Both the position numbers and the translations under genes were made by a program. Positions 6,883 to 12,316 of a stretch of DNA of 12,341 bases are shown piece by piece. Each line of letters starts with the position of its first letter. Position 1 is the first letter of the stretch. The notes under the pieces are model-generated. The model did not search any database and was not told the origin of the DNA. It saw nothing but the letters and a program-made list of their open reading frames with translations. This DNA is from Cenarchaeum sp. Its GTDB lineage: Archaea; Thermoproteota; Nitrososphaeria; Nitrososphaerales; Nitrosopumilaceae. Location: contig JAHRAJ010000020.1 in assembly GCA_020027365.1 (NCBI GenBank), positions 1 to 12,341 on the forward strand, read 5' to 3'.

Positions 6883-7397
6883 TGGAGTACAAAATACCCG
6901 GCATCGGCGACGGGATATTCAGCGGCATGATTGCAAAGAGGCAGGGCGGCCCTGAATATGTGATAAAGATTGATGATGCAGAAAAGAGTCTCAGGGTGCT
7001 GTCAACGGATGGGGCTGGGATGGAGTTTTTACTTGACAACAGGTACCACCGCATCCGATACGTACGCGGCTCCACCTCCGAGATGGAAATGGTGGTCGAC
7101 GGGGTGGCCATGACGGTCAACATGCATCCGCGCCTTGACAAGATTGTATACAAGAATTCCGGGGGTGCCGGCGCGGGCGGCACACAGACCGCACTAAAGA
7201 GCCAAATCCCCGGCAAGGTGGTATCGATCGACGCAGAGGAGGGGGCAGCCGTGAAAAAGGGCGATGTCGTCTGCACGCTCGAGTCTATGAAGATGCAGGT
7301 GGGTGTCAAGGCGCACCGGGACGGCACCATAAAGTCTGTCAAGATACGTTCCGGGGGCAGCGTAGCCAAGAACGACGTCATTGCAGAGATTGAGTAG
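6879..7397 (+). CDS. accB: Acetyl-CoA/propionyl-CoA carboxylase, biotin carrier subunit
   Basis: The C-terminal part of this 172-residue protein (about 105-172) is a biotinyl domain that swings between the carboxylase and transferase sites. The biotin is expected on Lys138 in LESMKMQ (134-140); most carriers have Ala-Met-Lys-Met, here Ser replaces Ala. The flanking KSQIPGKVVSI and DGTIKSVKI strands are typical. Residues 1-92 are not a simple linker: they show alternating hydrophobic strands (EYVIKI, YHRIRYV, EMEMVVDGVAMTV) resembling the beta-barrel connecting domain of PCC/MCC alpha subunits. A Gly/Ala-rich hinge (94-101) joins the two. The ATG overlaps the accC stop (ATGA); ATG 6882 is equally possible. 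It is the last gene of the operon, followed by a convergent peroxiredoxin gene; no clear T-rich terminator for this strand is visible. Confidence 0.94.
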   Translation: MMEYKIPGIGDGIFSGMIAKRQGGPEYVIKIDDAEKSLRVLSTDGAGMEFLLDNRYHRIRYVRGSTSEMEMVVDGVAMTVNMHPRLDKIVYKNSGGAGAGGTQTALKSQIPGKVVSIDAEEGAAVKKGDVVCTLESMKMQVGVKAHRDGTIKSVKIRSGGSVAKNDVIAEIE

Positions 7398-7482
7398 TAC
7401 CGCCATCGACCGCCGGGGGCTGTCGGTGCTCCGTTTGGGGGATGCAGGACGGACGAACATCATGTATGTGATGCCACAATGC

Positions 7483-7502
7483 AAAAAAAAATAACCAAAA
7501 AA
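7483..7502 (-). terminator. T-rich terminator of the peroxiredoxin gene
   Basis: Five bases after the minus-strand stop codon (7508-7510), the minus strand runs T6-GGTTA-T9 with no need for a hairpin, a typical archaeal intrinsic terminator. The neighbouring short inverted repeat CATCA/TGATG (7458-7473) lies beyond the T tract for this strand and is probably unrelated. Confidence 0.65.
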
Positions 7503-7507
7503 CGGCG

Positions 7508-7978
7508 CTAGCTTTGCCTTATAAAATTTTTAATCTCTGCATAGTCGGGCTCTTTGAGTGGGTCGTCGGACACCCACTTGTAGCCAACCGTTCCGTCCTC
7601 CATCACTACAAACACGGAGCGCTTTGCCGCATTGTAGCCTTTTATGTGTAGCAGGTCTGGCATCAAGACATCATAGTCCCTGATCGCCTTGCTTGCATAG
7701 TCGCCTAGGACGGGAAAGTTGAGGTTGTTTTTCTCGGCAAACGCCTTGTTTGCAAACGGGCCGTCGTTGCTAATCGCTACAATCTGCGCCCCCGTGTCTG
7801 CAACCTCCTTCCACGAGTCCCTAAACGTGCACAGCTCGGTCTCGCAGACCGGCGAGCTTGCGGCCACAAAGAACGAGAGTACCACCTTTTTGCCCTTGAA
7901 CTCTTCTAGGGTGCGCATCTTTAGATCCGTGTCTGGAATCTCAAAGCCGGGGGCCCTGTCCCCTATGTTCAATGCCAT
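7508..7978 (-). CDS. Peroxiredoxin (AhpC/Bcp-like thiol peroxidase)
   Basis: This 156-residue thioredoxin-fold peroxidase reduces hydrogen peroxide and organic peroxides in the cytosol. The peroxidatic cysteine is Cys45 in ASSPVCETELCTFRD (40-54), a second cysteine is at 50, and the conserved Arg is in AAKRSVFVV (Arg120). The near-universal PxxxTxxC active-site motif reads VxxxSxxC: Val38 replaces Pro and Ser42 replaces Thr. Cys50 could be a resolving residue, as in atypical 2-Cys Bcp proteins. Length and the N-terminal GDRAPGFEIPD are normal for the family. ATG 7978 is supported by a TATA-like box about 24 nt upstream. It is transcribed alone, convergent to the carboxylase operon and divergent from the nuo operon; protection of the respiratory or ammonia-oxidising machinery is an inference. 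Confidence 0.9.
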   Translation of the reverse strand: MALNIGDRAPGFEIPDTDLKMRTLEEFKGKKVVLSFFVAASSPVCETELCTFRDSWKEVADTGAQIVAISNDGPFANKAFAEKNNLNFPVLGDYASKAIRDYDVLMPDLLHIKGYNAAKRSVFVVMEDGTVGYKWVSDDPLKEPDYAEIKNFIRQS

Positions 7979-7998
7979 GCCAGCCTGTGAATGTTGTC

Positions 7999-8006
7999 CT
8001 ATTAAG
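7999..8006 (-). promoter_or_regulatory. TATA-like box of the peroxiredoxin gene
   Basis: The minus strand reads CTTAATAG, centred about 24 nt before ATG 7978, fitting a transcript that begins at or within a few bases of the start codon. No strong ribosome-binding site lies between them. Confidence 0.6.
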
Positions 8007-8047
8007 GACTTTTGGGTGCTGCAACGTCCCCCGCCCGCCCGCCGCCT

Positions 8048-8077
8048 GGGCAGGGGCAGGGCATGGGAGGGGGGGGG
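8048..8077 (+). other. G-quadruplex-type motif in the peroxiredoxin/nuo divergent region
   Basis: Five G runs are separated by 1-3 nt loops: G3-CA-G4-CA-G3-CAT-G3-A-G9. This satisfies the classic four-tract G-quadruplex rule with very short loops. It is preceded by C runs at 8028-8040 that put three more G tracts on the opposite strand. It sits about 100 bp upstream of the nuoA TATA box and about 70 bp upstream of the peroxiredoxin start. The rest of the 233-bp gap (7979-8211) holds the two TATA boxes and the 8-bp palindrome CCGATCGG (8093-8100); no gene is seen. Confidence 0.6.
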
Positions 8078-8178
8078 AAAGAGCCAGAGGTACCGATCGG
8101 CATCACCTCACCACCACACGCCGCATCGTCATCGTCGTGGGAGATGTGATCGCAAAAAGCCGAAAAAAGTCTGTATGG

Positions 8179-8186
8179 TTTATATA
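8179..8186 (+). promoter_or_regulatory. TATA box of the nuo operon
   Basis: TTTATATA is a perfect match to the archaeal TATA consensus and the strongest in the window. Its centre lies about 29 nt before the TTG start at 8212, predicting initiation at about 8208-8212 and a leaderless or nearly leaderless nuoA message. Confidence 0.75.
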
Positions 8187-8211
8187 CCAACTCTGGGGGG
8201 CGTAAGCTGCT

Positions 8212-8586
8212 TTGGTTGGTGAATTGGCCGGCAATTATAGTCAAGTGTTGCTTATGTTTGGCTTTGCGGTAGTCGCCACGGCTCCTGCACTGCTAATTTC
8301 CCGCATGATTGCCCCGCGCAAACACAACAACCCTGTAAAGTTTCTGCCTATGGAGTGCGGCCAAGTGCCAAAGGGGGAGGGACGCACCCATTTTATGATG
8401 CAGTATTACTCGTACATACTGATGTTCGTCGTCTTTGACGTGATGTCCATCTTTTTGTACGCGTGGGGCAGCACAATCCTCCACCTGCCCAAAGCGGCAA
8501 CGCTGCCCATCATAGGGTTTCTGGGAATCATGTTTGCGGCCATGGCGTTTGCATTGTACCAGTCGCGGAGGCGCAACATATGGTAG
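8212..8586 (+). CDS. nuoA: NADH-quinone oxidoreductase-like subunit A
   Basis: NuoA is a small membrane subunit of complex I that helps form the quinone-channel/proton-pathway junction. The 124-residue protein has three predicted membrane helices (about 11-33, 66-88 and 97-116), the PMECG motif (46-50) in the loop and the family segment FMMQYYSYILMFVVFDVMSIF (61-81, shown in part). In bacterial NuoA the second helix carries FDVE; here Asp76 is kept but the Glu position is Met78. The start is unusual: no ATG lies near the promoter, and TTG 8212 fits a leaderless mRNA from the TATA box at 8179; TTG 8224 is an alternative. It is the first gene of the nuo operon, followed by 46 bp before nuoB. 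Confidence 0.9.
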   Translation: MVGELAGNYSQVLLMFGFAVVATAPALLISRMIAPRKHNNPVKFLPMECGQVPKGEGRTHFMMQYYSYILMFVVFDVMSIFLYAWGSTILHLPKAATLPIIGFLGIMFAAMAFALYQSRRRNIW

Positions 8587-8620
8587 GCATTTGGGTCTGT
8601 GATGCTGCTGCAGGAGGAGG

Positions 8621-8625
8621 GGAGG
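8621..8625 (+). promoter_or_regulatory. Ribosome-binding site of nuoB within a short inverted repeat
   Basis: A purine-rich stretch ends in GGAGG, 7 nt before ATG 8633. The inverted repeat TGATGC (8600-8605) / GCATCA (8625-8630) brackets most of the purine stretch, so a weak hairpin would place it in a 19-nt loop. It is the strongest ribosome-binding site in the nuo operon, at the only real intergenic gap. Confidence 0.6.
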
Positions 8626-8632
8626 CATCAGC

Positions 8633-9160
8633 ATGACGATCAAGGATTTGATTACGCCGCAAAACGCCAACGTGTTTGTAGGCAAGCTGGGCGACATTTT
8701 GGAAAAGGCGATAGACCAGCCGCTTGGATATGCCATAAACTGGGGGCGCATATGGTCGCTGTGGCCGGTTCACATTGAGACGGCCTGTTGCAGCGTGGAG
8801 TTTGGCGCCGCGTCCAGCCCGCGGTATGATGTAGAGCGGTTTGGGATCATAGAGGCCTTTGGCTCGCTCAGGCAGTGCGACCTGATCGTGGTACAGGGCA
8901 CGATAACAAGAAAGATGGCCCCCCGACTCCGGCTTGTCTATGATCAGATGCCAGAGCCAAAGTACGTGATTGCCATGGGCGCGTGTGCGATAACGGGGGG
9001 CCTGTACTTTGACTCGTACAACGTGCTACCCGGCATAGACGGAGTCCTGCCGGTGGACGTGTATGTGCCCGGATGCCCGCCCAGGCCAGAGACCCTGATC
9101 CAGGGATGCATGCTACTGCAGGAAAAAATCAAGAGAATGAAGGCCAGGAAGATAGTATAA
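8633..9160 (+). CDS. nuoB: NADH-quinone oxidoreductase-like subunit B (N2 cluster subunit)
   Basis: NuoB binds the terminal [4Fe-4S] cluster N2 that passes electrons to quinone at the interface with NuoD. The 175-residue protein has all four ligands: the tandem Cys52-Cys53 in ETACCSVEF, Cys118 in MGACAITGG and Cys148 in YVPGCPPRPE. Other family landmarks are the quinone-site loop with PRYDVERFG (63-71) and VVQGTITRKMAP (86-97). It belongs to the peripheral arm on the cytoplasmic face. ATG 8633 is preceded by a clear GGAGG. The TAA stop shares its last base with the ATG of nuoC (TAATG). The length is standard and no key residue is missing. Confidence 0.96.
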   Translation: MTIKDLITPQNANVFVGKLGDILEKAIDQPLGYAINWGRIWSLWPVHIETACCSVEFGAASSPRYDVERFGIIEAFGSLRQCDLIVVQGTITRKMAPRLRLVYDQMPEPKYVIAMGACAITGGLYFDSYNVLPGIDGVLPVDVYVPGCPPRPETLIQGCMLLQEKIKRMKARKIV

Positions 9161-9876
9161 TGACCGATGATACAAAGTCTGATTCTCCGGCAGATGCGGC
9201 AACAACAAAGCCCGATGCGGCCGCCCGACCCGACGCGGCAACAACAAAGCCCGATGCGGCCGCCCGACCCGACGCGACAAAACCAAAGCCCGATGCGGCC
9301 GCCAAGTCCGGCGACAAGCCGCCGCCGTCTTCCCCGCCCAAGCCGGTTGCCAAGGGGGGCAAGGACAAGGACGATGCCCCGCTCCCGGAGTTTGAAAAGG
9401 GAATCTCCGAGAGGGCCGCCACTAGGTTTGGCGACCGGGTGCAGGTCCGGTTTGTAAAGGAAAACCGGGTGGGCCTTCAGGCCGCCCGCGAGGACGTCAA
9501 GGAGGTGGCACGATACCTGCGCGACGAGTTGAATTTTGATCACGCCGAGTCGGTGACCGGGGTGGATTATCCGGCCGATGGCGAGATCGAGGTGGTGTAT
9601 CACCTGGGCTCGTACACGGACGACTCGATGTCCGGGCAGGTGCTGGAGCTTGCCACGAGGGCGCCGCGCGAGGATGTCCCAAACCCCGGCAAGGACTCTA
9701 CGACGGTTCCAAGCCTGCGGGAGGTGTTTTACAGCGTAGAGTTTCACGAGCGCGAGTGCTTTGAGATGCTGGGCGTTCGTTTCGACGGCCATCCGGACAA
9801 CCGGAGGCTGCTCCTGCCCGAGGACTGGGCGGACCTGCCTCCGCTGAGACGGGACTTTGCAATAAAGGGGAGATGA
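9160..9876 (+). CDS. nuoC: NADH-quinone oxidoreductase-like subunit C with repetitive N-terminal extension
   Basis: The C-terminal two-thirds (from about residue 75) is the 30-kDa subunit fold that docks to NuoD. Its signature runs through FHERECFEMLGVRFDGHP (about 195-211), then RRLLLPEDW. The core alone matches the usual archaeal length of about 160-170 residues. Ahead of it lies a hydrophilic low-complexity tail (1-75) of Ala, Pro, Asp and Lys that includes two identical 13-residue units (AATTKPDAAARPD, 13-25 and 26-38) and a diverged third (39-51), encoded by a 39-bp tandem repeat. No signal peptide or membrane helix is present, so the tail is likely disordered and cytoplasmic. ATG 9160 overlaps the nuoB stop by one base; codons farther upstream lie inside nuoB. 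The stop overlaps nuoD by ATGA. Confidence 0.93.
   Translation: MTDDTKSDSPADAATTKPDAAARPDAATTKPDAAARPDATKPKPDAAAKSGDKPPPSSPPKPVAKGGKDKDDAPLPEFEKGISERAATRFGDRVQVRFVKENRVGLQAAREDVKEVARYLRDELNFDHAESVTGVDYPADGEIEVVYHLGSYTDDSMSGQVLELATRAPREDVPNPGKDSTTVPSLREVFYSVEFHERECFEMLGVRFDGHPDNRRLLLPEDWADLPPLRRDFAIKGR
9196..9312 (+). repeat. 39-bp in-frame tandem repeat in nuoC
   Basis: Two exact 39-bp copies (9196-9234 and 9235-9273) are followed by a third copy (9274-9312) that matches well only over its first 30 bases, with about three mismatches. Each unit codes for 13 residues, so copy number can change without shifting the frame. A shorter echo of the Pro-Asp-Ala theme continues at both ends. Confidence 0.9.
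9869..9876 (+). promoter_or_regulatory. Ribosome-binding site bearing on the nuoD start
   Basis: GGAGATGA differs by one base from the ideal GGAGGTGA. It lies well placed before ATG 9879 but overlaps ATG 9873, so the second ATG may be the real or main nuoD start. The element includes the nuoC stop codon. Confidence 0.5.
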
Positions 9877-11015
9877 CGATGACCACACAACAACTCCCCC
9901 CCGGGCTTGCACTTGAAAAGGTGGACGAGAGGATTATGACCCTCAACGTGGGGCCTCAGCATCCCGGATCGGGCCACATGAGGATCATCGTGCAGATTGA
10001 CGGCGACTACATTGTCGCATGCGATCCGGATCCGGGGTATGTGCACCGGGGCGAGGAAAAGATGGCAGAGTATCGCAACTATATCACGAACATACCGCAT
10101 CTGGAGAGGCCGGTCATCCACGATTCATGCAACGTGCTGTATCCCTACTGCCTGGGCGCCGAGGATTTGCTGGGAATCGAGGTGCCCGAGCGCGCAAAAT
10201 ACGTGCGGATTATAGCATCAGAGCTAAACCGCTGCGTGTACATCATGTACTGGCTTGCCATATACGGGATATTTCTGGGGCACTCGACGATGTTCATGTG
10301 GCCTGCCGGGGACCGCGAAATGCTCATAGACCTGCTTGAAAAGATTTCCGGCGCGCGGGTGACACACGCCTACTTTGTACCTGGGGGGGTGCGCAACGAC
10401 CTTCCGGCCAACTTTGATGATGTGTGCCTGCGGCAGGTTGACTATTTTGAAAAGCGGATTAGGGAGTATGCCGCCATGTTCTACGACAACCCCATCCTGA
10501 TATCGCGCACCGAAAACACGGGGGTGCTGTCCAGGCAGGACGCCATCCGGCTGGGCACCACGGGATCGGTGCTACGCGCAAGCGGCGTGGACTTTGACGT
10601 GCGCAGGAAAGAGCCGTACGACGCGTACGACGAGATGGACTTTGTCACGCCCGTGCTCAAGGAGGGCGACTCGTACGCCCGGTCCAAGATCCCGTGGCTG
10701 GACATGCTGGAAAGCTGCAGGATAATCAGGCAGGCCCTGCAAAAAATCCCCAAGTCCGGATCGGTGCGCGTAAAGCTAAAGCCCAATCCCAAGGGCGAGC
10801 TTGGATCGGTGTACAGGCGGGTGGAGTCTGGACGCGGCTCGCTGGGGGCGTATATCGTATCGGACAAAAAGCCAGAGCCGTACAGGGTAAAGCTCAGCGT
10901 GGGCTCGTTTAGAAACCTGATCGCCATGCCCTACCTGCTAAAGGGCGAAAAGCTTGGCAACATGCCCGCCGTATACTGGAGCCTAAACTACTGGCCCGTG
11001 GAGGCGGACAGGTAA
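9873..11015 (+). CDS. nuoD: NADH-quinone oxidoreductase-like subunit D
   Basis: NuoD is the 49-kDa, [NiFe]-hydrogenase-derived subunit that with NuoB forms the quinone-reducing pocket. The 380-residue protein has NVGPQHPGSGHMR (25-37), DPGYVHRGEEKMAEYRN (53-69), the LLGIEVPERAKYVRII segment (99-114) and the C-terminal SGRGSLGAYIVSD (319-331) with PYRVKLSVGSFRNL. Two quinone-binding positions differ from bacterial enzymes: the HPxxHG histidine appears shifted to His35, and the tyrosine of the DRLDY motif is replaced (ERPVI, 78-82). The final DFxxxEIDR motif reads NYWPVEADR. These changes may reflect an archaeal quinone or a different redox partner. The start is ATG 9873 (ATGA overlap with nuoC) or ATG 9879, which has better ribosome-binding spacing. 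The TAA stop shares a base with the nuoH ATG. Confidence 0.95.
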   Translation: MTMTTQQLPPGLALEKVDERIMTLNVGPQHPGSGHMRIIVQIDGDYIVACDPDPGYVHRGEEKMAEYRNYITNIPHLERPVIHDSCNVLYPYCLGAEDLLGIEVPERAKYVRIIASELNRCVYIMYWLAIYGIFLGHSTMFMWPAGDREMLIDLLEKISGARVTHAYFVPGGVRNDLPANFDDVCLRQVDYFEKRIREYAAMFYDNPILISRTENTGVLSRQDAIRLGTTGSVLRASGVDFDVRRKEPYDAYDEMDFVTPVLKEGDSYARSKIPWLDMLESCRIIRQALQKIPKSGSVRVKLKPNPKGELGSVYRRVESGRGSLGAYIVSDKKPEPYRVKLSVGSFRNLIAMPYLLKGEKLGNMPAVYWSLNYWPVEADR

Positions 11016-12316
11016 TGTCGATTATTGCGCCAAAGTTCAGCCTGGGGTACTTTATCAAGTCGATTTTGGACAACCTGTTCTGGGTTTTGCTTATTGTGTC
11101 CCTGGTCGGGATTCCTGTGGTTCAGATTGTGCTGTTTTATGTGGAGCTTCCGGTGCTGGGCGGCGAGCTGCTCACCCCCTTTTTGGCGTTTACAATGCTG
11201 GCCGATCCCACCAGGCAGGTCCCGCTGATCAAGGCCGTCATCGAGTCTGACCTGTTTCGGGTTGCGGCGTTTCCCGGATTCGGGTTTGCGGCGCTCTTGG
11301 CGGCTGGCACCATATTTGTGGAGAGAAAGATGCTGGCAAAGCTGCAGCTGCGGGTGGGCCCGTTCTACTGCGGCAAGATCGAGGGGGTGTTGCAGCTGAT
11401 GGGGGACGGCCTCAAGCTGATATCAAAGGAGATTATCATACCCGCCAAGGCCGACAAGCCCATCTTTTGGGCGGCACCCGTCATGTTTGTGGGGGCGGCC
11501 GCCGCGTTTACCTCGCTGATTCCGGTGGCTCCTGGCGGGTGGGTCGTAGCTGATCTTGACGTGGGGCTGCTGGCCGTGTTTGCGATCATAGGGTTTTTCC
11601 CGGTGATCACGGTGCTGTCTGCATGGTCTGCCAACAGCAAGTTCCCGTTTATCGGCGGCATACGCGCGTTGCACCAGATGGTGTCCTTTGAAATCCCGCT
11701 GATATTGTCGCTCCTGGGGGTGGTCATCGTGACGGGGACGCTAAACCTGTCGGAGATTGTGGAGAGCCAGTCGTTTATCCCCTGGATTGTGTTTCTTCCC
11801 GTGGGCGCCATCGTGTTCTTCATCACCATGCTGGCGGAGCTGGAGAGGATTCCGTTTGATCTCCCCGAGGCCGAAAGCGAGATCGTGGCCGGATGGCTCA
11901 CAGAGTTTTCTGGCATGATGTACGGGCTGGTCCAGCTGGGCACCTATCTCAAGCTGTATGCGTTTGCCGCGCTGTTTGTGGTGCTGTTTCTGGGCGGCTG
12001 GCAGGGGCCCATGATATGGCCTCCCTTCCCCGAGGAGATTGCCGCCGAGGGCATAAACGCCGGGCCCGTGACCTTGATGGTGCCGGGACTCCCGGTGGTC
12101 ACCCAGGAGATGATCAACGGCACAATCTGGTTTGTCCTCAAGACCGTCGGGGTGATATTCTTCATCCTGCTGCCCCGCGGGGTCTTTCCGAGGATCAGGA
12201 TTGACATGTTGCTACAGCTGGGCTGGTTCAAGCTGATAGGGCTGGCCTTTGTTAACATGTTTATAGCACTCGGCCTGCTGTACGCTGGAGTAATAGGACC
12301 TGGGGGGATATTCTGA
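11015..12316 (+). CDS. nuoH: NADH-quinone oxidoreductase-like subunit H
   Basis: NuoH is the membrane subunit that links the quinone cavity to the proton pumps. The 433-residue protein is longer than the usual 320-350. Signature 1, VERKMLAKLQLRVGP, is at 102-116, whereas it normally lies near residue 40; ALHQMVSFEIPL is at 218-229 and ERIPFDLPEAESEIVAGW at 277-294. About nine hydrophobic segments are visible (near 21-43, 86-101, 150-171, 181-203, 224-240, 256-273, 311-328, 370-387 and 405-425). The extra length comes from an N-terminal extension of about 60 residues and a polar loop at about 329-368. The usual ETNR motif reads ELER (275-278), keeping the Glu and Arg. ATG 11015 overlaps the nuoD stop (TAATG); the TGA stop overlaps the next ATG (TGATG). 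Confidence 0.95.
   Translation: MSIIAPKFSLGYFIKSILDNLFWVLLIVSLVGIPVVQIVLFYVELPVLGGELLTPFLAFTMLADPTRQVPLIKAVIESDLFRVAAFPGFGFAALLAAGTIFVERKMLAKLQLRVGPFYCGKIEGVLQLMGDGLKLISKEIIIPAKADKPIFWAAPVMFVGAAAAFTSLIPVAPGGWVVADLDVGLLAVFAIIGFFPVITVLSAWSANSKFPFIGGIRALHQMVSFEIPLILSLLGVVIVTGTLNLSEIVESQSFIPWIVFLPVGAIVFFITMLAELERIPFDLPEAESEIVAGWLTEFSGMMYGLVQLGTYLKLYAFAALFVVLFLGGWQGPMIWPPFPEEIAAEGINAGPVTLMVPGLPVVTQEMINGTIWFVLKTVGVIFFILLPRGVFPRIRIDMLLQLGWFKLIGLAFVNMFIALGLLYAGVIGPGGIF

Noticed and set aside
7458..7473. CATCA/TGATG hairpin as terminator of the carboxylase operon
   Set aside because: The stem is only 5 bp and the following tract on the plus strand is A-rich, not T-rich.
8093..8100. CCGATCGG palindrome as an operator for nuo or peroxiredoxin
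   Set aside because: An isolated 8-bp GC-rich palindrome is easily expected by chance here and lies far from both TATA boxes.
8002..8244. Possible small minus-strand protein in the peroxiredoxin/nuo gap
   Set aside because: It reads through the nuo TATA box and the G-rich motif, giving a Pro/Gly-rich product, and has no promoter or ribosome-binding site.
9196..9312. Tandem repeat considered as a CRISPR array
   Set aside because: Copies are directly adjacent with no spacers, are 39 bp (a multiple of three) and lie in frame within nuoC.
8944..9912. Long open frame on the minus strand (322 codons) with Gly/Arg/Cys repeats
   Set aside because: It lies antisense to nuoB, nuoC and nuoD; its repeats are just the reverse reading of the 39-bp nuoC repeat, and the plus-strand products are clear family members.
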